Shown: piece by piece, positions 10,359 to 21,069 of the stretch
Layout: the number at the start of each line of letters is the position of its first letter
Numbering within the stretch: position 1 is the first letter of the stretch
Assembly (NCBI GenBank): GCA_018105865.1
Contig: JACLAT010000137.1
Location: forward strand, 36,001 to 100,000
Source: Metaphire vulgaris
Taxonomy: Eukaryota; Annelida; Clitellata; Crassiclitellata; Megascolecidae
DNA: 64,000 nt
Reading direction: 5' to 3'
Program-made: the position numbers and the translations under genes
Notes under the pieces: generated by a model
What the model saw: only the letters and a program-made list of their open reading frames with translations
The model's database searches: none
What the model was told of the DNA's origin: nothing

Positions 10359-13300
10359 CTCACCAAAGTAAAGTAGAACGTCATTTGAGAATTTGTTTTA
10401 AATCAAACACTGAAATTGACAACTGCTTTTTAAAAACATTTTGAAAGCTTGGAAGGCCATTACATGTCATGGCCATGTCATGATTAATATAGCTGCTGGA
10501 AAGTAATTTTAATTAACTTTATTTAGCAACGCTAAAAGACTAACGACGTTCTAGTCGGTTCTACTTTACTTTTCTTTGTATTTCATGGCAGAAAGAGTTG
10601 CAAATATGCGAATTGCCTACTAATTCAACATAAGTTATTTTTCACTGACCTTCTACCTTCTTTCCCATGTTTATCAAGCAAGCCACTGAGGCCAAAAGCA
10701 GAAGAAAAAGAACACCCAAAGCAGCAATGGCTGCCACAGAACTCAATGGAAAGACGTCTCTTTCTGAAAATTATTTAAAACGCAATATTTTAGAAATGGA
10801 GCAACGCAGCATAGATGCTAGATAGATAGCTATTTAGCTTTTATTTTATCCTATTTGGCTTTATTTCAGGCAAACAAATCAGTCATCTGGTGGTATTCCA
10901 TTTCAAGTACCTTAGAAGAGATAAGTGCACGGTGGAGCAGTGGAAGGATTATTGCCACGCAACCGGATGGTAGCGGGTTCGAATCTGACCCTAACCACCA
11001 CGTAGCGACCTACAGCAAGTTGTCCGCCCTCTATTGTCTGTGAGGGAGGCAGCTGGAAGCTACCTCACTCATCTCATCCCCAGGAGGTGTTAAAGCCAAC
11101 AGGGCCTCATCACCGTCGTCGTCGTCAAGAAGAGAATAGCCAAACTACAAATATTATGTTTTAGCTCAAATGATAAAACGAAATGTCGGTCACGCAGTCC
11201 AAATATAATTATGAGATGAGGTCGCTAAACGTATGCTAACATGGATGTCGAGTTCATCAACAGTTTCATTTTATGAGCAACGTTCAAAGGTCTAATTTCA
11301 GATTCGACGCATTAATATTCAATCTGCCATCATGAATGACACACAACAACTCATCAACTGCACACGACAGCACTTTCCGTTTTCCTCTTAGGCCATTTAT
11401 TAATATCGAGTGTTAACTGGACAAATATTTCTGAATGTAATCGCATTGAGCGCTACATCATTTGCCTATGTCTTTTCCTTTCCTCGTATTTTTGTGTTGA
11501 TGGTATAAGGGATGGACAGAGTGGCGTACCTAGGGTGTGACAAGTAGAACAAATGCCTTCGGCGACTCTGGAAGTAAATTACAATCCATAGAAAACTCAC
11601 TGCCTGAGCAGTAACCAAATCACCAAATCGCCATATCTCACCTATACTGAAGTCACTGCATTGGCTTAAAATATCTGAACGCATCCAGTACAAGATAATA
11701 ACGGTTGCTTACAGTTCACTTCATTCATCAAAACCAGTTTACTTTCGAAAACTCCTAATGCCTCATCCCTCTGGACCTACACGATCGTCACTCACACTTT
11801 CACGCCCGTTAAATCGGTCATCTCTCAAAATCAGCAACCTCGATTTCTCATACGCCGCACCAGAGTTTCGAACTCAATTCTAGCTTTCTTCCGCAGCCTA
11901 CGACATGACCAAACAACAAGCTCCAAATTCTCAATTCCTGTAATTCCTTCATTATCTCCTCAAGCCTTTAGGTCTAAACTTAAAACCTATCCATTCCAAA
12001 AGTCATTTCCTCCGTAGCTACAGTATAACTGAGTTTTTACTTCTTGGTACGTTTTTTAATTTAAGTAAATTTGAAGACATGCATTCCTTTAAATTTGACA
12101 ACATTTCAGTTAATCAAAGTCAGTCTGTCCGCAACCTAGGTGTAATATTTGACAAAAACCTGTCTTTTAATGATCACACAAATAAGGTTAGCAGAGCTGC
12201 TCATTTTCAAATCAGAGATATTCGACGAATTCGTGATCTTGTGCCGAAACCTGCTCTGATTCCTCTTGCCAATGCCCTTGTCAGCAGTAGGATTGATTAT
12301 TACAATCAGTGACGGGGTCACGGGAGGGTTTGGGGAGGTTTGAACCCCCCACTTGCCATTGGGCCACCCGTGAGATTCGTGCAAAATTGCAGAGAAAATT
12401 TTGGTAGGGGGGTAGGGGGATGATTGAGGATCGGTTCTACTAGTCTAAGTATCAAGCGTTCTCAACTGTATAATTATATCTACAGGATGGCGTTGCGGGC
12501 TTAAACGTTTGTTTGTTCACAAGAATCATACATTGGATAGCCTATTGAAAAGCACATAAACACCTTTGCTGAACGACTGGATAGGCGAGCAAAGTTGTAT
12601 TAAATGTAGTGTTATATATTTGAGACCAGGTCACCAGAAGTATGGGCCAAAGACAAGTAATTTTTGACCTACAGCGTAACACGCACAAATTGAAGCAGAA
12701 TAATTTGAAATTGACTTAAACATAAGAAATTACAGACATGGAACCTATTGATGCCAGACCTGTGATTTTGTGTCCAGAAGGCTTTAAAACACATGTACGA
12801 GCATCTACGATTTCAAATTTTTTCCCGGGGGAGAAACCCCCGAACCCCCATTAAAAGGGAGGCCGCGCTAGACGCGGCCGGGAAGGGAAGTGTCTAATGA
12901 GAGGGAATGGGAGAAAGCAGGGTTATTTCTAAGATTATCAATTTGGGGGGTATTTTAGGGTTATCCCTAACCCTAACCCTAGGGTTAACCGTTAAGCCTA
13001 ACCCCCCACTCTCAAACGTCTGGCGCCGCCCCTGATTACAATTCCCTTTACAATGGTATGGCCAAATCTAATATACAAAAACTTCAAAGGATTCAGAATT
13101 CTGTGGCCAGGGCCATTACAAAAACTCGTAAACATGATCACATTAGACCTGTCCTTCAAAAGTTACACTGGCTGGCGGTAGAACAGAGAATTGTATTTAA
13201 GACTGGTGTCCTTGTTTTATAATACTGTAGTCTGGCCAACCTCAATATTTAAAATCTATGTTAAACCATCCGAAACATTATCATTCAACTAGATTTGCTG

Positions 13301-13589
13301 ATTCATTGTTAAATGTACCTAGAACAAACACCGAAATTGGTAAGAGACCTTTTATCTATTTCTGGGCCAAAAATCTGGAACTCTTTCCCTCTGGTTGTCA
13401 GATCTTCCAATAAATTGAGCATTTTCAGATCTAGGCTTAAAACACATCTCTTCCGATTAGCATTTCCTCCATAGTCTGTCTTGCTGTTTCCCTCTGACTG
13501 ATCTCTGGAATGACCTGGTCTTTTGCGGATGGATTTGAAGTACCATCGATTGATACCCTTGAGTATTAGCAATGGTGCTATAGAAGTGC

Positions 13590-13662
<73 letters not shown>

Positions 13663-15897
13663 GAACAATGTGCCCCGCCACCTCATGAATACACTGACCT
13701 TTGCCCGGTCGACAACCCACCTTGCATATGGCTATTTCAAAAAAGATTAAGCACATAGGAATAAGCATCGACCACTATACTACTCTCCAAAGCGCTATAT
13801 AAATTTACGAGATTTTACTTTGGCCTGCTTATTTAAGGGGGCGTCAAAAGAACTGTGTGATTTTGCTCTCCATTCAGCGTAGAAAGAGAAGAAACTGAGA
13901 AACTGTCATGACTTTAACAAATCATGATACATAAATTTGACAGGATTTGACAGAGTTTGACAGGATAACTATGGAACATTTACTGTATGCACGCCCAATT
14001 GTATTATCTTGTATAACTCATCTGTTTAATCTAATGTTGAAAGCAGCATATGTGCCAGAAGGTTTTGGTAATGGTATCATGATCCCTCTGCTAAAAAATT
14101 GCACAGCAGATCCTACAAGGTGTGACAATTATAGGGGCATAACCCTGAGTCCAGTAGTGTCTAAGATCTTTGAGCATGTATTACTGAGGAAATTTGGTTT
14201 TTTGGGGGGAGATCTGACCTGCAGTTTGGGTTCAAAACTGGGGTAGGATGCTCAGGTGCCTTATACACATTGAGGAGGGTAATAAGTTATCTCAATAGAA
14301 ATTCATGCACAGCTGTCATTTCTGCTCTTGACATTTCGAAAGCTTTTGACAAAATTAGTCACTATGGGCTGTTTTTGAAGCTGATACAAAGAAAAACCCC
14401 TTGGTATTTCATTGAAGTTTTACTCAACTGGTATTCCACATGTAATGTTATGGTTAGATGGGGTAATGCCTTATCAGAATCTTTTACTGTAGTGGCTGGG
14501 GTACGACAAGGAGGGGTTCTTTCGCCTTTGCTATTTGCTGTTTACATTGATGATGTGATCTTAAAGTTACAAGATTCTGGATATGGCTGCTATATCAATG
14601 ATTTGTTTCTTGGATGTTTATTGTATGCAAATGATATCTTATTGGTGTCACACTCTATATCTGGCATGCAGCACATGCTTGATGGTTTGCACCAATGACT
14701 TTGTGGATTTGGATTTGAAATTTAATGTGAAGAAATATATGGTGATGAGGATTGGGACACGTTGTAATATCGCATGTGCTGCATTGGTCCTGGATGGTGG
14801 TGCCTTGCCATTTGTGGAGGAAATTAGGTATATTGGAGTGACACTGATAAAGGGCAGGCACTTCGGGTTATCTATTTCGGAAGTTAAATTAAATTTTTTC
14901 GTACGTTTAATTGCTTGTATAGTCGCAGCAGAGCTGCCGCTTCTGAATTTATATGCGTTAACCTGGTAAAGAGCTATTGTCTACCTATTGTATTGTATGG
15001 CATGGAAGCCACATGTCCAAACAAAAGTAATCTTAATGCTCTTGACAGACTGATTCAAGTAGTTGTGTGCAAAATTTTTAAAACATGTGAGGCAGATAAT
15101 GTTGAGTATATCAGAATCCTGACGGGTTTGGATAGTATGCATGCTATTGTAGAAAAGCGACAAGCATCCTTTGTTATTAGATATGAGAAGAAGCCACTGT
15201 ACTGTGCTCAGTGCATTACTAGAATTTGTCTGAGGGCAGAGGCTGTACTGTGTAAAGTTTGTGCTTAGTTTATTTGTTTATTATTAGGTTTATTTTATTA
15301 TTTTTTATTAGTTAGTTTTGTTCAGTTGATTTGTGTTTTCCTTGGTTGTGTACTACTGGTTGTGTACTACTTTTTATGCTGTGCATGCCACGAATAAAGG
15401 TGATGATAAAAGCAAGAAAAGTGAATCTGAAGTTTTAATCTAGTGTCAATAAAATGTCATGATTTGTCAATTAAAGATATGCTAGCCTGTTAATTTAATT
15501 TTTTTCTCCTCTGCCATGGGCTCTAAGTACCCTAGGCACGCCACTGATCTCCGCTTAAAATATATAATTAACCTGATTAGTAAAAATACAGACGAAGTTG
15601 GCCGCCGTAAAGCAAGCACAGCCACGTACTTTGCACCATGACGTTCTTGACGATGCTTGCATTTCCGATGGAATTAGTTGCTCTGCACATCAGGGAGACA
15701 CTTGGCAATCTGGTCATATACTCTTCCAGGTGGATCTCTGATCCAGTTGATGTTATCCCGCTGCTCATATCCATCCAAAGGTAAGTTGAATTGGGATTGG
15801 AATCGACGGAACAGAAGAGGACGTCTCCCACGTGGAACTTTTCCCCTGGTGGCGATATGCTCAGTGTCTCCGGTTTATCTGAAGACAGATACAACTA

Positions 15898-15929
<32 letters not shown>

Positions 15930-17672
15930 AGAGAGAGGAGGAGGGAGAAAACGAGAGGGGGAGAGGGACAGACAAGCAGAGAGGCAGAGGCAGACAGACA
16001 GAGACAGAGAGACAGAGAGGAGGGAAAGAGAAAGGAGAGGAAGGAGAGGAATAGAGAAAGAGAAAGAGAGAGGACTTTATTGGTTTCAAGCGGCATCAAA
16101 AAACGCTAAGCATCATTGATATTGAGACCAGCAAGAGAAGGATAAATCTCATCCAGTTGACCACCTGATGAAAACATAATAGTAGAAGTAGAGATAATGG
16201 ATGCCAAACGCTTTTGACAGCGTTAACATTTTAACATTAACCGAATAACCGATGATCGGAAGATGGCGATATGTTAAAAAATTCCACTGAGATGAAGTCA
16301 GCGATCCTCTCAATCAACAAATTCTCTGAGTAAACTTACAGTAGACGTTCAACTGAGGCGATGTCCATTCGTCTGCGTAGTCTGGACAGTTGTTTGTCAC
16401 TGAACTCTTCTCACCGACATAGTTATCTAAGCTGAATCGCAGTTTACAACAGAACGCCATTTTATTCATCGAGCGATTGGCGACCAGTTCCAGCTTCGAC
16501 ACGACTCTGGACACAACAGGCGATGTTGTCACTTGGTTTCTGTTCTCACCGACCAATTCACCATCGCTGCTGCTAACCCATGTTATGGTCGGCGACCAAT
16601 TTCCCCACCAACGGATCACGCATTGCAAAGCAAGAGACGCGCCTTCAAATACAAATGGGTCACAGTGGAACGAACTGCAGTTCAAATGTTCATCTGTGAA
16701 AACACATAAATGCCATTTACTTAGATGATAATGCAAAATTACCGAATTTAAATGCTTTTCTGGAAAATAAATTGTTTGTTGTTCCTTATTAGGAAGTGCA
16801 ATATTTTTGTTAATGATAGAGTGATCTGGCTGACAGTCTTTTCCGACTGATGACCAACAGAAATAACTTTACGAATCACTTCGATTGAATTTAAGTCAAA
16901 TTTTAGCTGAATTACTTCATGGTCAGCATGTTTTGCTGATTCTGAAATATTCAAAAATATTTCTTGAGTAAGCCTACTGCTGGAGAATTTGCGAAAACTA
17001 TCGCTATGGATTGTCTTCGCCAGATATTTACCGATAACAATTAATTCAGTTACATCTTCACAGATATGATTTTCAGCCGAACAGAACTTCTTGCATCTGT
17101 AAGTTCCAGCGTCCCTTTCTGCATTGACGGCTGGCAACAATAAAATGCTCCTCTCTTCGTGGATGAAAGAGAAGTTTTTCGTGAGTTGGGGAATCAGTCC
17201 TCTTTCTTCGCTAAACAAAGTACTCGTTTTCGACTGACCAACGCCTGTAAATGTCCACTCCGACAGATTGCTGCCTGGCTTCAAATGGCATCGGATTTCC
17301 ACTCTGTGTCCAGGATGGACAACAAGCCCCGTCAACTGTGTTATCAATTTCGCTTGTGCTAAGTAAAGTAATGATAATAATAACAGTATTAATCATAACA
17401 GTCATAATCATAATTAATGTAATCAATAAATCAACAATTAATGTAATTATAATAATCATAATCGTAATCATAATCATATTCAGGAACTTATTGGGGCGGT
17501 CCACAGACTCCACAACGTTATGAGATAACATTATTGCATTCAACACAAGAGAAATCCTATCAGACCGCTTGAAATCCAGTAGTTTTTATTAAGTCAATAT
17601 TTTCTTACCATTTGTTACGATGCAAAGAATGAAATAGAATCGAATAGAAGCGAATGCTGCAGATCGACTCAT
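9784..17672 (-). CDS. Gene A: three-Ig-domain receptor with tyrosine-motif tail (tail disrupted)
   Basis: Single-pass type I membrane receptor model with six exons, all introns phase 1: 17672-17609 signal peptide, 17358-17032 Ig1, 16693-16340 Ig2, 15878-15630 Ig3, 10763-10650 transmembrane, 10358-9784 cytoplasmic tail. Without the inserted MITE (10052-10247 plus one 8-bp duplicate) the joined frame is about 492 codons with no stop. The tail would carry two ITIM-type motifs (SVYSRL and IDYYNV), two further YxxI/L sites (TYDSI and SYTHL) and a Grb2-type YVNN. With the MITE, translation runs about 28 foreign residues past SDTY and stops, losing those downstream sites. Ig domains show the usual Cys-Trp-Cys pattern and N-glycosylation sequons. 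Role by family analogy: cell-surface recognition with inhibitory signalling; ligand unknown. The 4.9-kb intron before the TM exon is packed with nested transposons. The exon model is by eye; transcripts would settle it. Confidence 0.72.
10052..10247. mobile_element. hAT-like MITE in gene A tail exon
   Basis: Perfect 8-bp duplication CATAGGTG at 10044-10051 and 10248-10255. Inverted ends: CAGGGTTTAATCTAG and CTAGAATAAACACTG. The same family is at 42670-42858 with its own 8-bp duplication. Insert plus duplicate is 204 bp, a multiple of three, but the element reads into a TAG on the gene A frame. Confidence 0.92.
10650..10763 (-). CDS. Gene A transmembrane exon
   Basis: Acceptor TTTTCAG, donor GAAG-GTCAGT. 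It encodes a short linker, then a hydrophobic helix (VAAIAALGVLFLLLLASVAC) and a stop-transfer NMGKK. Phase 1 at both ends matches the Ig3 and tail exons. Confidence 0.8.
10925..11130 (+). mobile_element. tRNA-derived SINE
   Basis: A-box-like GGTGGAGCAGTGG and a B box GGTTCGAATCT about 45 bases later, then an unrelated body and a (GTC)n tail near 11112-11130. It sits in the intron before the gene A TM exon. Old minus-strand relatives remain near 44.4 and 58.2 kb. Confidence 0.75.
11410..11720. other. Start of block paralogous to 22.55 kb
   Basis: From about 11410 the sequence ('taactggacaaata', 'cgctacatca', 'tgacaagtagaaca') matches 22548 onwards. This is the left limit of the A~B duplication as far as I can align it, and it explains why B has no TM or tail exon. 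No coding potential of its own. Confidence 0.7.
12307..13034. mobile_element. hAT-like element in LINE ORF
   Basis: Perfect 8-bp duplication ATTACAAT (12299-12306, 13035-13042). Ends CAGTGACGGGGTCACGG and TCTGGCGCCGCCCCTG. Removing it restores the LINE reading frame (DYYN joined to SLYNG). Contains a small CCCTAACCCTAACCCTAGGG motif near 12968. No transposase. Confidence 0.9.
13592..13662. repeat. (AAT)n/(ATT)n LINE tail
   Basis: AAT run turning to ATT run at the 3' end of the plus-strand LINE. Confidence 0.85.
13920..15410 (+). mobile_element. LINE reverse-transcriptase remnant
   Basis: Reverse-transcriptase motifs are readable across three frames: NYRGITLSPVVSKIFE (13947-14246), ALDISKAFDKISH and GVRQGGVLSPLLFAVYIDD (14270-14698), then C-terminal sequence to 15268. 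The active-site box reads YAND in place of YADD, so it is catalytically dead. Frameshifts lie near 14250 and 14695. The 3' end has 'aataaaggtgatgataaaa'. It is missing at the equivalent place in B (near 24990), so it inserted after the duplication. Confidence 0.82.
15630..15878 (-). CDS. Gene A Ig3 exon
   Basis: 83-codon-length exon, acceptor CTTCAG, donor AAA-GTACGT. I-set-like: VGDVLFCSV, STYLWMD, then VSLMCRATNSIGNAS. Two sequons. Closely matched by the damaged exon at 25193-25448 in B. Confidence 0.82.
15897..16078. repeat. GA-rich microsatellite
   Basis: Imperfect (GA)n with GACA variants in the Ig3-Ig2 intron, immediately beyond the Ig3 acceptor. A homologous tract is at 25468-25640 in B, and a truncated one at 49100-49135 in C. 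Confidence 0.9.
16340..16693 (-). CDS. Gene A Ig2 exon
   Basis: 118-codon-length exon, acceptor TTTTCACAG, donor TACT-GTAAGT. Reads DEHLNCSSFHC, LALQCVIRWWGNWSPTITW, and MAFCCKLRF, with an extra Cys near the end (NNCPDY). 85-90% like the B and C copies by eye. Confidence 0.85.
17032..17358 (-). CDS. Gene A Ig1 exon
   Basis: 109-codon-length exon, acceptor TACTTAG, donor ATCG-GTAAAT. V-type features: HRVEIRCHL, SEWTFTG, and DAGTYRC. The F-strand Cys is followed by a C-x3-C-x6-C pattern (YRCKKFC...HIC) that is also in the Ig3 of genes D and E. Confidence 0.85.
17380..17490. repeat. AT-rich ATA/ATC low-complexity tract
   Basis: Degenerate ATA/AATCAT tract in the first intron of gene A; the B copy has expanded into a long (AAT)n at 27458. 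Confidence 0.75.
17609..17672 (-). CDS. Gene A signal-peptide exon
   Basis: Starts ATG at 17672 and encodes MSRSAAFASIRFYFILCIV before donor AATG-GTAAGA: a basic N-region then a hydrophobic core. The B (29570) and C (51110) exons match it closely, which fixes the start. Confidence 0.82.
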
Positions 17673-17699
17673 CTTATTTGCAATGAAAAGCAGTACAGA

Positions 17700-18480
17700 C
17701 GTTCAGGCTCTCAACTATCCTATACTCTGCGGATACACGCTGCAATATGCAGACGGCGGCGTACTTAGTTTCCTGCTTTAATGCAAACATGCAGTTATAA
17801 TTGTAAATAAGTTGCTGGATACAGTCGGGGCAGGGACGTAACCAGGGTATTTGGCTTTGCCCATGGCCGGGGTCAGAAAATTAAACTAACAGGCTGACAA
17901 ATCTTGAATTAGCAAAGCACGTCATATTATTGACGTATGGTTAAAACTACAGATGCACTAGTCTTGCTGTTACTGATGCGAACTGGCCTATGATGTACTC
18001 AATCAGTTTTCTCAGTTTATTCTATTTCTACGCAGTAGCGTCATTTCACACTTTTCTTGGGGGGAGGGCGAGATAATTTTTTGGAAAATTTTAGGCAATT
18101 TGTGCAAATTTCATGCAATTTTTTGCAAATTTCAGGCAATTTTTTGCAAATTTTAGGCAACTTTTTTGCAATTTTGGCAAATTTTTGGCAATTTTTGGGC
18201 CAATTTTGGCAAATTTGCAATTTTTTAGATTTTTTGGCACATTTTTGGCAATTTTGCGATATTTTGAAAAATTAATACATTATAAATTATTTTTTCATTT
18301 CCTTGGGAAGTCACGGCCCCCCTCCAGTCCCCCCCAAATGGCGCCCCTGTTTCTACGTTGAGTAGAGACAAGATCACAGAGGTTTTAGCGTCCCTTTCAA
18401 GTGGCGTCCAGGGACAACTGCCCTACTTGCCATGTACCCTGGGTACTCCACTGTATACAGTGGCTCATCCTGGCCAAATA
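17700..18480. other. 5' flank of gene A, shared with B and C
   Basis: Upstream sequence aligned with 29.6-30.0 plus 33.93-34.0 kb (B) and with 51.1-51.6 kb (C). Likely holds the promoter, but no TATA or initiator is convincing. Homology with B and C ends near 18481. Confidence 0.6.
18033..18349. mobile_element. hAT-like MITE with GCAAATTTT-word interior
   Basis: Perfect 8-bp duplication TTTCTACG (18025-18032, 18350-18357). Ends CAGTAGCGTCATTTCAC and AAATGGCGCCCCTG. The interior is a degenerate array of TTTTGGCAAATTT-like words. Empty sites lie in B (29947 'atttctacgctgag') and C (51461). A second copy is at 50466-50819. Confidence 0.92.
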
Positions 18481-18489
18481 GTAACCCAG

Positions 18490-18575
18490 CTGTTTCCGTG
18501 GGTTGGGTTGGGTTTGAAAATTGGTGAGTTGGGTTGGGTTTTAAAAAATGGACCCATGTCCATGTCTGTGGTACA
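18490..18575. mobile_element. Truncated CCCAACCC-type element
   Basis: 'gggttgggttgggtttg' words and an end 'atggacccatgtccatgtctg' match the element at 3393-4437. Only one end is preserved. It marks the right limit of homology between A and the B/C flanks. Confidence 0.65.
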
Positions 18576-18765
18576 CTACGCGTCAGTTTAAGCCTACGTG
18601 ACAATTGTGTCCAGTTGGATGATAAATCGTTGGTTGTGGTAAAAATATTTTACAAGATGAGAACCACAACATTACATATATAGTCTATAGAAAATTCAGA
18701 TGTTTATCTCTGAATGGGCCTCCTGTTACCCTATTTGAGCCATTTAAATATGCAAAATTCGGCTT

Positions 18766-19090
18766 ATGTCTCAAATAACATCAAGATATACTCCGCCAGG
18801 AACATTGAACATGCCAGTAGGGCCCAACATTTTTACTTTAATCAGTGCTATCATGTATAGGATGTGTGTACATGACCTAGTAAAATGCGATGTACTTTAT
18901 AAAGGTTTACCTGGAACTGTTCAGGCAAGATACTTGTCAACGTTTGGAGCGACAACAATCACTGATACAGTCAATGGTATGATGAAGGCGATCATGACGA
19001 ATGAATTGTCCCACCAATTCAACTCGACTGGAAACAGGGGAAAGCACAGCTTCCAAGCACTGGGATTGTCACCTTCCATATGTGGTATAT
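18766..19090 (+). pseudogene. DUF4806-like exon fragment
   Basis: An open stretch reads ARYLSTFGATTITDTVNGMM, then TNELSHQFN, then RGKHSFQALGL. That order resembles DUF4806, a domain common in transposon-linked proteins of invertebrates. No upstream or downstream partner exon is evident, and the frame runs into unrelated sequence after 19080. Probably a relic of a transposon-borne gene. The family match is from memory and needs a profile search. Confidence 0.4.
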
Positions 19091-19326
19091 GCATCCTTTA
19101 TTTTCTTTGCAGATTTCAGATAACAGTGGTTGTGTGTGTTTGTATAGGCCTACAGACAAACTCTATTTATTGACTCTGTCGTGGGCTTAAAGCAACACAA
19201 AGGGATTTGCACTTTCTGTATGTGTAGGAAATTGGTTAAACTAAGAGACTATGCACCATATTGATTCCAGAGCAGCAAGCTAAAGTCCAAATACACCAAA
19301 CTCATAAAGATTAAAGCATGTATTAT

Positions 19327-20714
19327 CAGAGATGTAGTACTTGGTACTTGTACTTGTACTCGAGTTGTATTCGAGTACAAATTTTCAGTACTTGTACTTG
19401 TACTTGTACTTGGAGGCTAGGTACTTGTACTTGTACTCGGAGTTTTTGGAATGCATGTACTTGTACTTATACTTGGAGCCCAGGTACTTGTACTTGTACT
19501 TGAAGCATTGTGTACTTGCTACATCTCTGTCACTAAGCACTAAGCAGGCCGCTGCTAGTTTGCTGAAGAACTATGTGGTCTTGGCCGTTGGTCAGGCAGA
19601 TCATTGAAATTAAACACAGCCTATTAAATATTATGTGGCAAAGGCAAACAATAACAAGATCAACATGGCTGAAGATAAGCACTTGGGGGAATAATACCAG
19701 GAGGGCATCTGAGCCTATGTAGGCTTGGTTAACTACTGAAGCCAGCTATGGGCGTGTGGGTGAAGCCTATGCACCATATTGATTCACTCAAACATTCGCT
19801 TTGACCGTCCTCTTACTAGCCTTTTGTATATCAATTATTCAACTTTCAATGATTCTTTTATTTAATTATTCAATTATAAATTATATGAAACGTATTCTAT
19901 CCACCCTTGGATGTCACCTATCGCAAACGCAATGTTTGACAACAAATCGTCCATGGCTGGCTTGAACCTGGCCTACAGGTTCAAGCGTCTTCCTGGGTAT
20001 TATTCCTCCAAGATAAAGTATTTGAGTGCAAAGTGCCTCGTGTTGTTAAGTTTGCATTTACTGATTATAAAGATGAGAAAAAGTCTTAGAGGTAAATGCA
20101 GATTGTGTAAAAATAAAGTGACAGTTATAACAGACAAATGCGGTACGATGTCTAACTTTGTGAAACATTTGGAAATGAAGCACACTGACAGGCTGGTAAA
20201 TATTATTATTATTAATTTATAAAGCATTCCGGGGTAGCCAATCAAGCCATTCAACGCCTAGGCAACTGTGATGGTATTTTGATTGTTCACCACAGTCCCA
20301 CTGTAATGAACTAATGAACTGACAGTATGACTACGGTAAGCCTCGTTGCTAATAATCATCTTTATTCGTGACAAGCACAGCATAAAAAAGTAGTACACAA
20401 CCAGTAGTAATAATAAACTAATAAACTAATAATTTATTGTGTCCATTTTATTGAATAACTGTGAGAGACAGATACTCATTAATAAAGTGCAGGCCTACTT
20501 GCTGTTTGTACTTGGCTATGAGCATCGTAACTTGTATTTGTACTTGAGGCTTTGGTACTTGTACTTGTACTTGGAGGCCAGGTACTTGTACTTGTACTCG
20601 TACTCGAAGTTTTTAGAATGCATGTACTTGTACTTGTACTCGGAGGCCAAGTACTTGTACTTGTACTTGTACTTGTACTTGTACTTGAAGTATTGTGTAC
20701 TTACTACATCTCTG
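19327..20714 (+). mobile_element. hAT element with BED finger and TACTTG arrays
   Basis: Perfect 8-bp duplication TGTATTAT (19319-19326, 20715-20722). Ends CAGAGATGTAGTACTTG and GTACTTACTACATCTCTG. Both subterminal regions are arrays of the hexamer TACTTG (19335-19510, 20525-20705). The interior has a BED zinc-finger exon at 20088-20195, as in hAT transposases. The catalytic and dimerisation parts are missing, so the copy is internally deleted. An extra internal end-like sequence (19512-19530) suggests an internal rearrangement. Confidence 0.88.
20088..20195 (+). pseudogene. BED zinc finger of hAT transposase
   Basis: Reads GKCRLCKNKV ... TMSNFVKHLEMKH: C-x2-C followed by H-x4-H in BED spacing. 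It ends at a plausible donor (CTG-GTAAAT). BED fingers bind DNA at transposon ends. No downstream transposase exons remain within the element. Confidence 0.7.
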
Positions 20715-21069
20715 TGTATTATTACTGCTCATCCAAATATATGCTGATGTCAGGCTTCATATTAAATTGACTAGTGCCAATATTGCTGTCATCTTCTGTT
20801 GTAATTAATTGCTTGTATTGTGCAGCTCCTTCAGTCACTGTCGAGACCATGGTATGGTGTTGCTGCAATAGTGCAGGCTTCTAGCTACTTGTAAATACAT
20901 TGATAAACTTGCTTGAGATACCAGTCAATAGCAGCTATGGCTGGTATGAGCTAATGCAGACACATCTTCTTAGTGTGACTCACAGAGCAGTTTAGCATGT
21001 TTTACCATAGTGATAAATCATCTAGAATGCAACTTTAAGGTGAATATTACATGACGCATTCTTGAAAAA

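Larger units (their letters stand above)
12060..13666 (+). mobile_element. Second L2/CR1-like LINE, itself interrupted
   Basis: Distal ORF2 is readable at 12079-12306 (QSVRNLGVIFDKNLSFNDH ... SSRIDYYN) and resumes at 13035 (YNGMAKSNIQKLQ...), the join being a hAT-like insertion. Multiple stops follow. It ends in an AAT/ATT microsatellite at 13592-13662. Absent from the B block. Confidence 0.78.
11720..13850 (+). mobile_element. L2-like LINE end shared by A and B blocks (split in A)
   Basis: Fragments at 11720-12020 and 13668-13850 align with 24400-24885, where they are continuous. They include the C-terminal ORF2 pattern (SYAAPEF..., FRSKLKTYPF-like) and the 3' end 'gcgctatataaatttacg'. The copy predates the duplication. 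In A a second LINE (12060-13666) has since landed inside it. Confidence 0.72.

Noticed and set aside
12960..13005. CCCTAACCCTAACCCTAGGG as a true telomere
   Set aside because: Very short, two-sided and inside a MITE with intact target duplication.
15678..16109. 143-codon Arg/Glu-rich frame
   Set aside because: Antisense to Ig3 and then a translation of the (GA)n tract.
16640..17360. RAG-type recombination signals next to V-like Ig exons
   Set aside because: A CACAGTG-like string occurs inside the Ig2 exon, but no nonamer at 12/23 spacing was seen and every Ig exon ends in ordinary splice sites.
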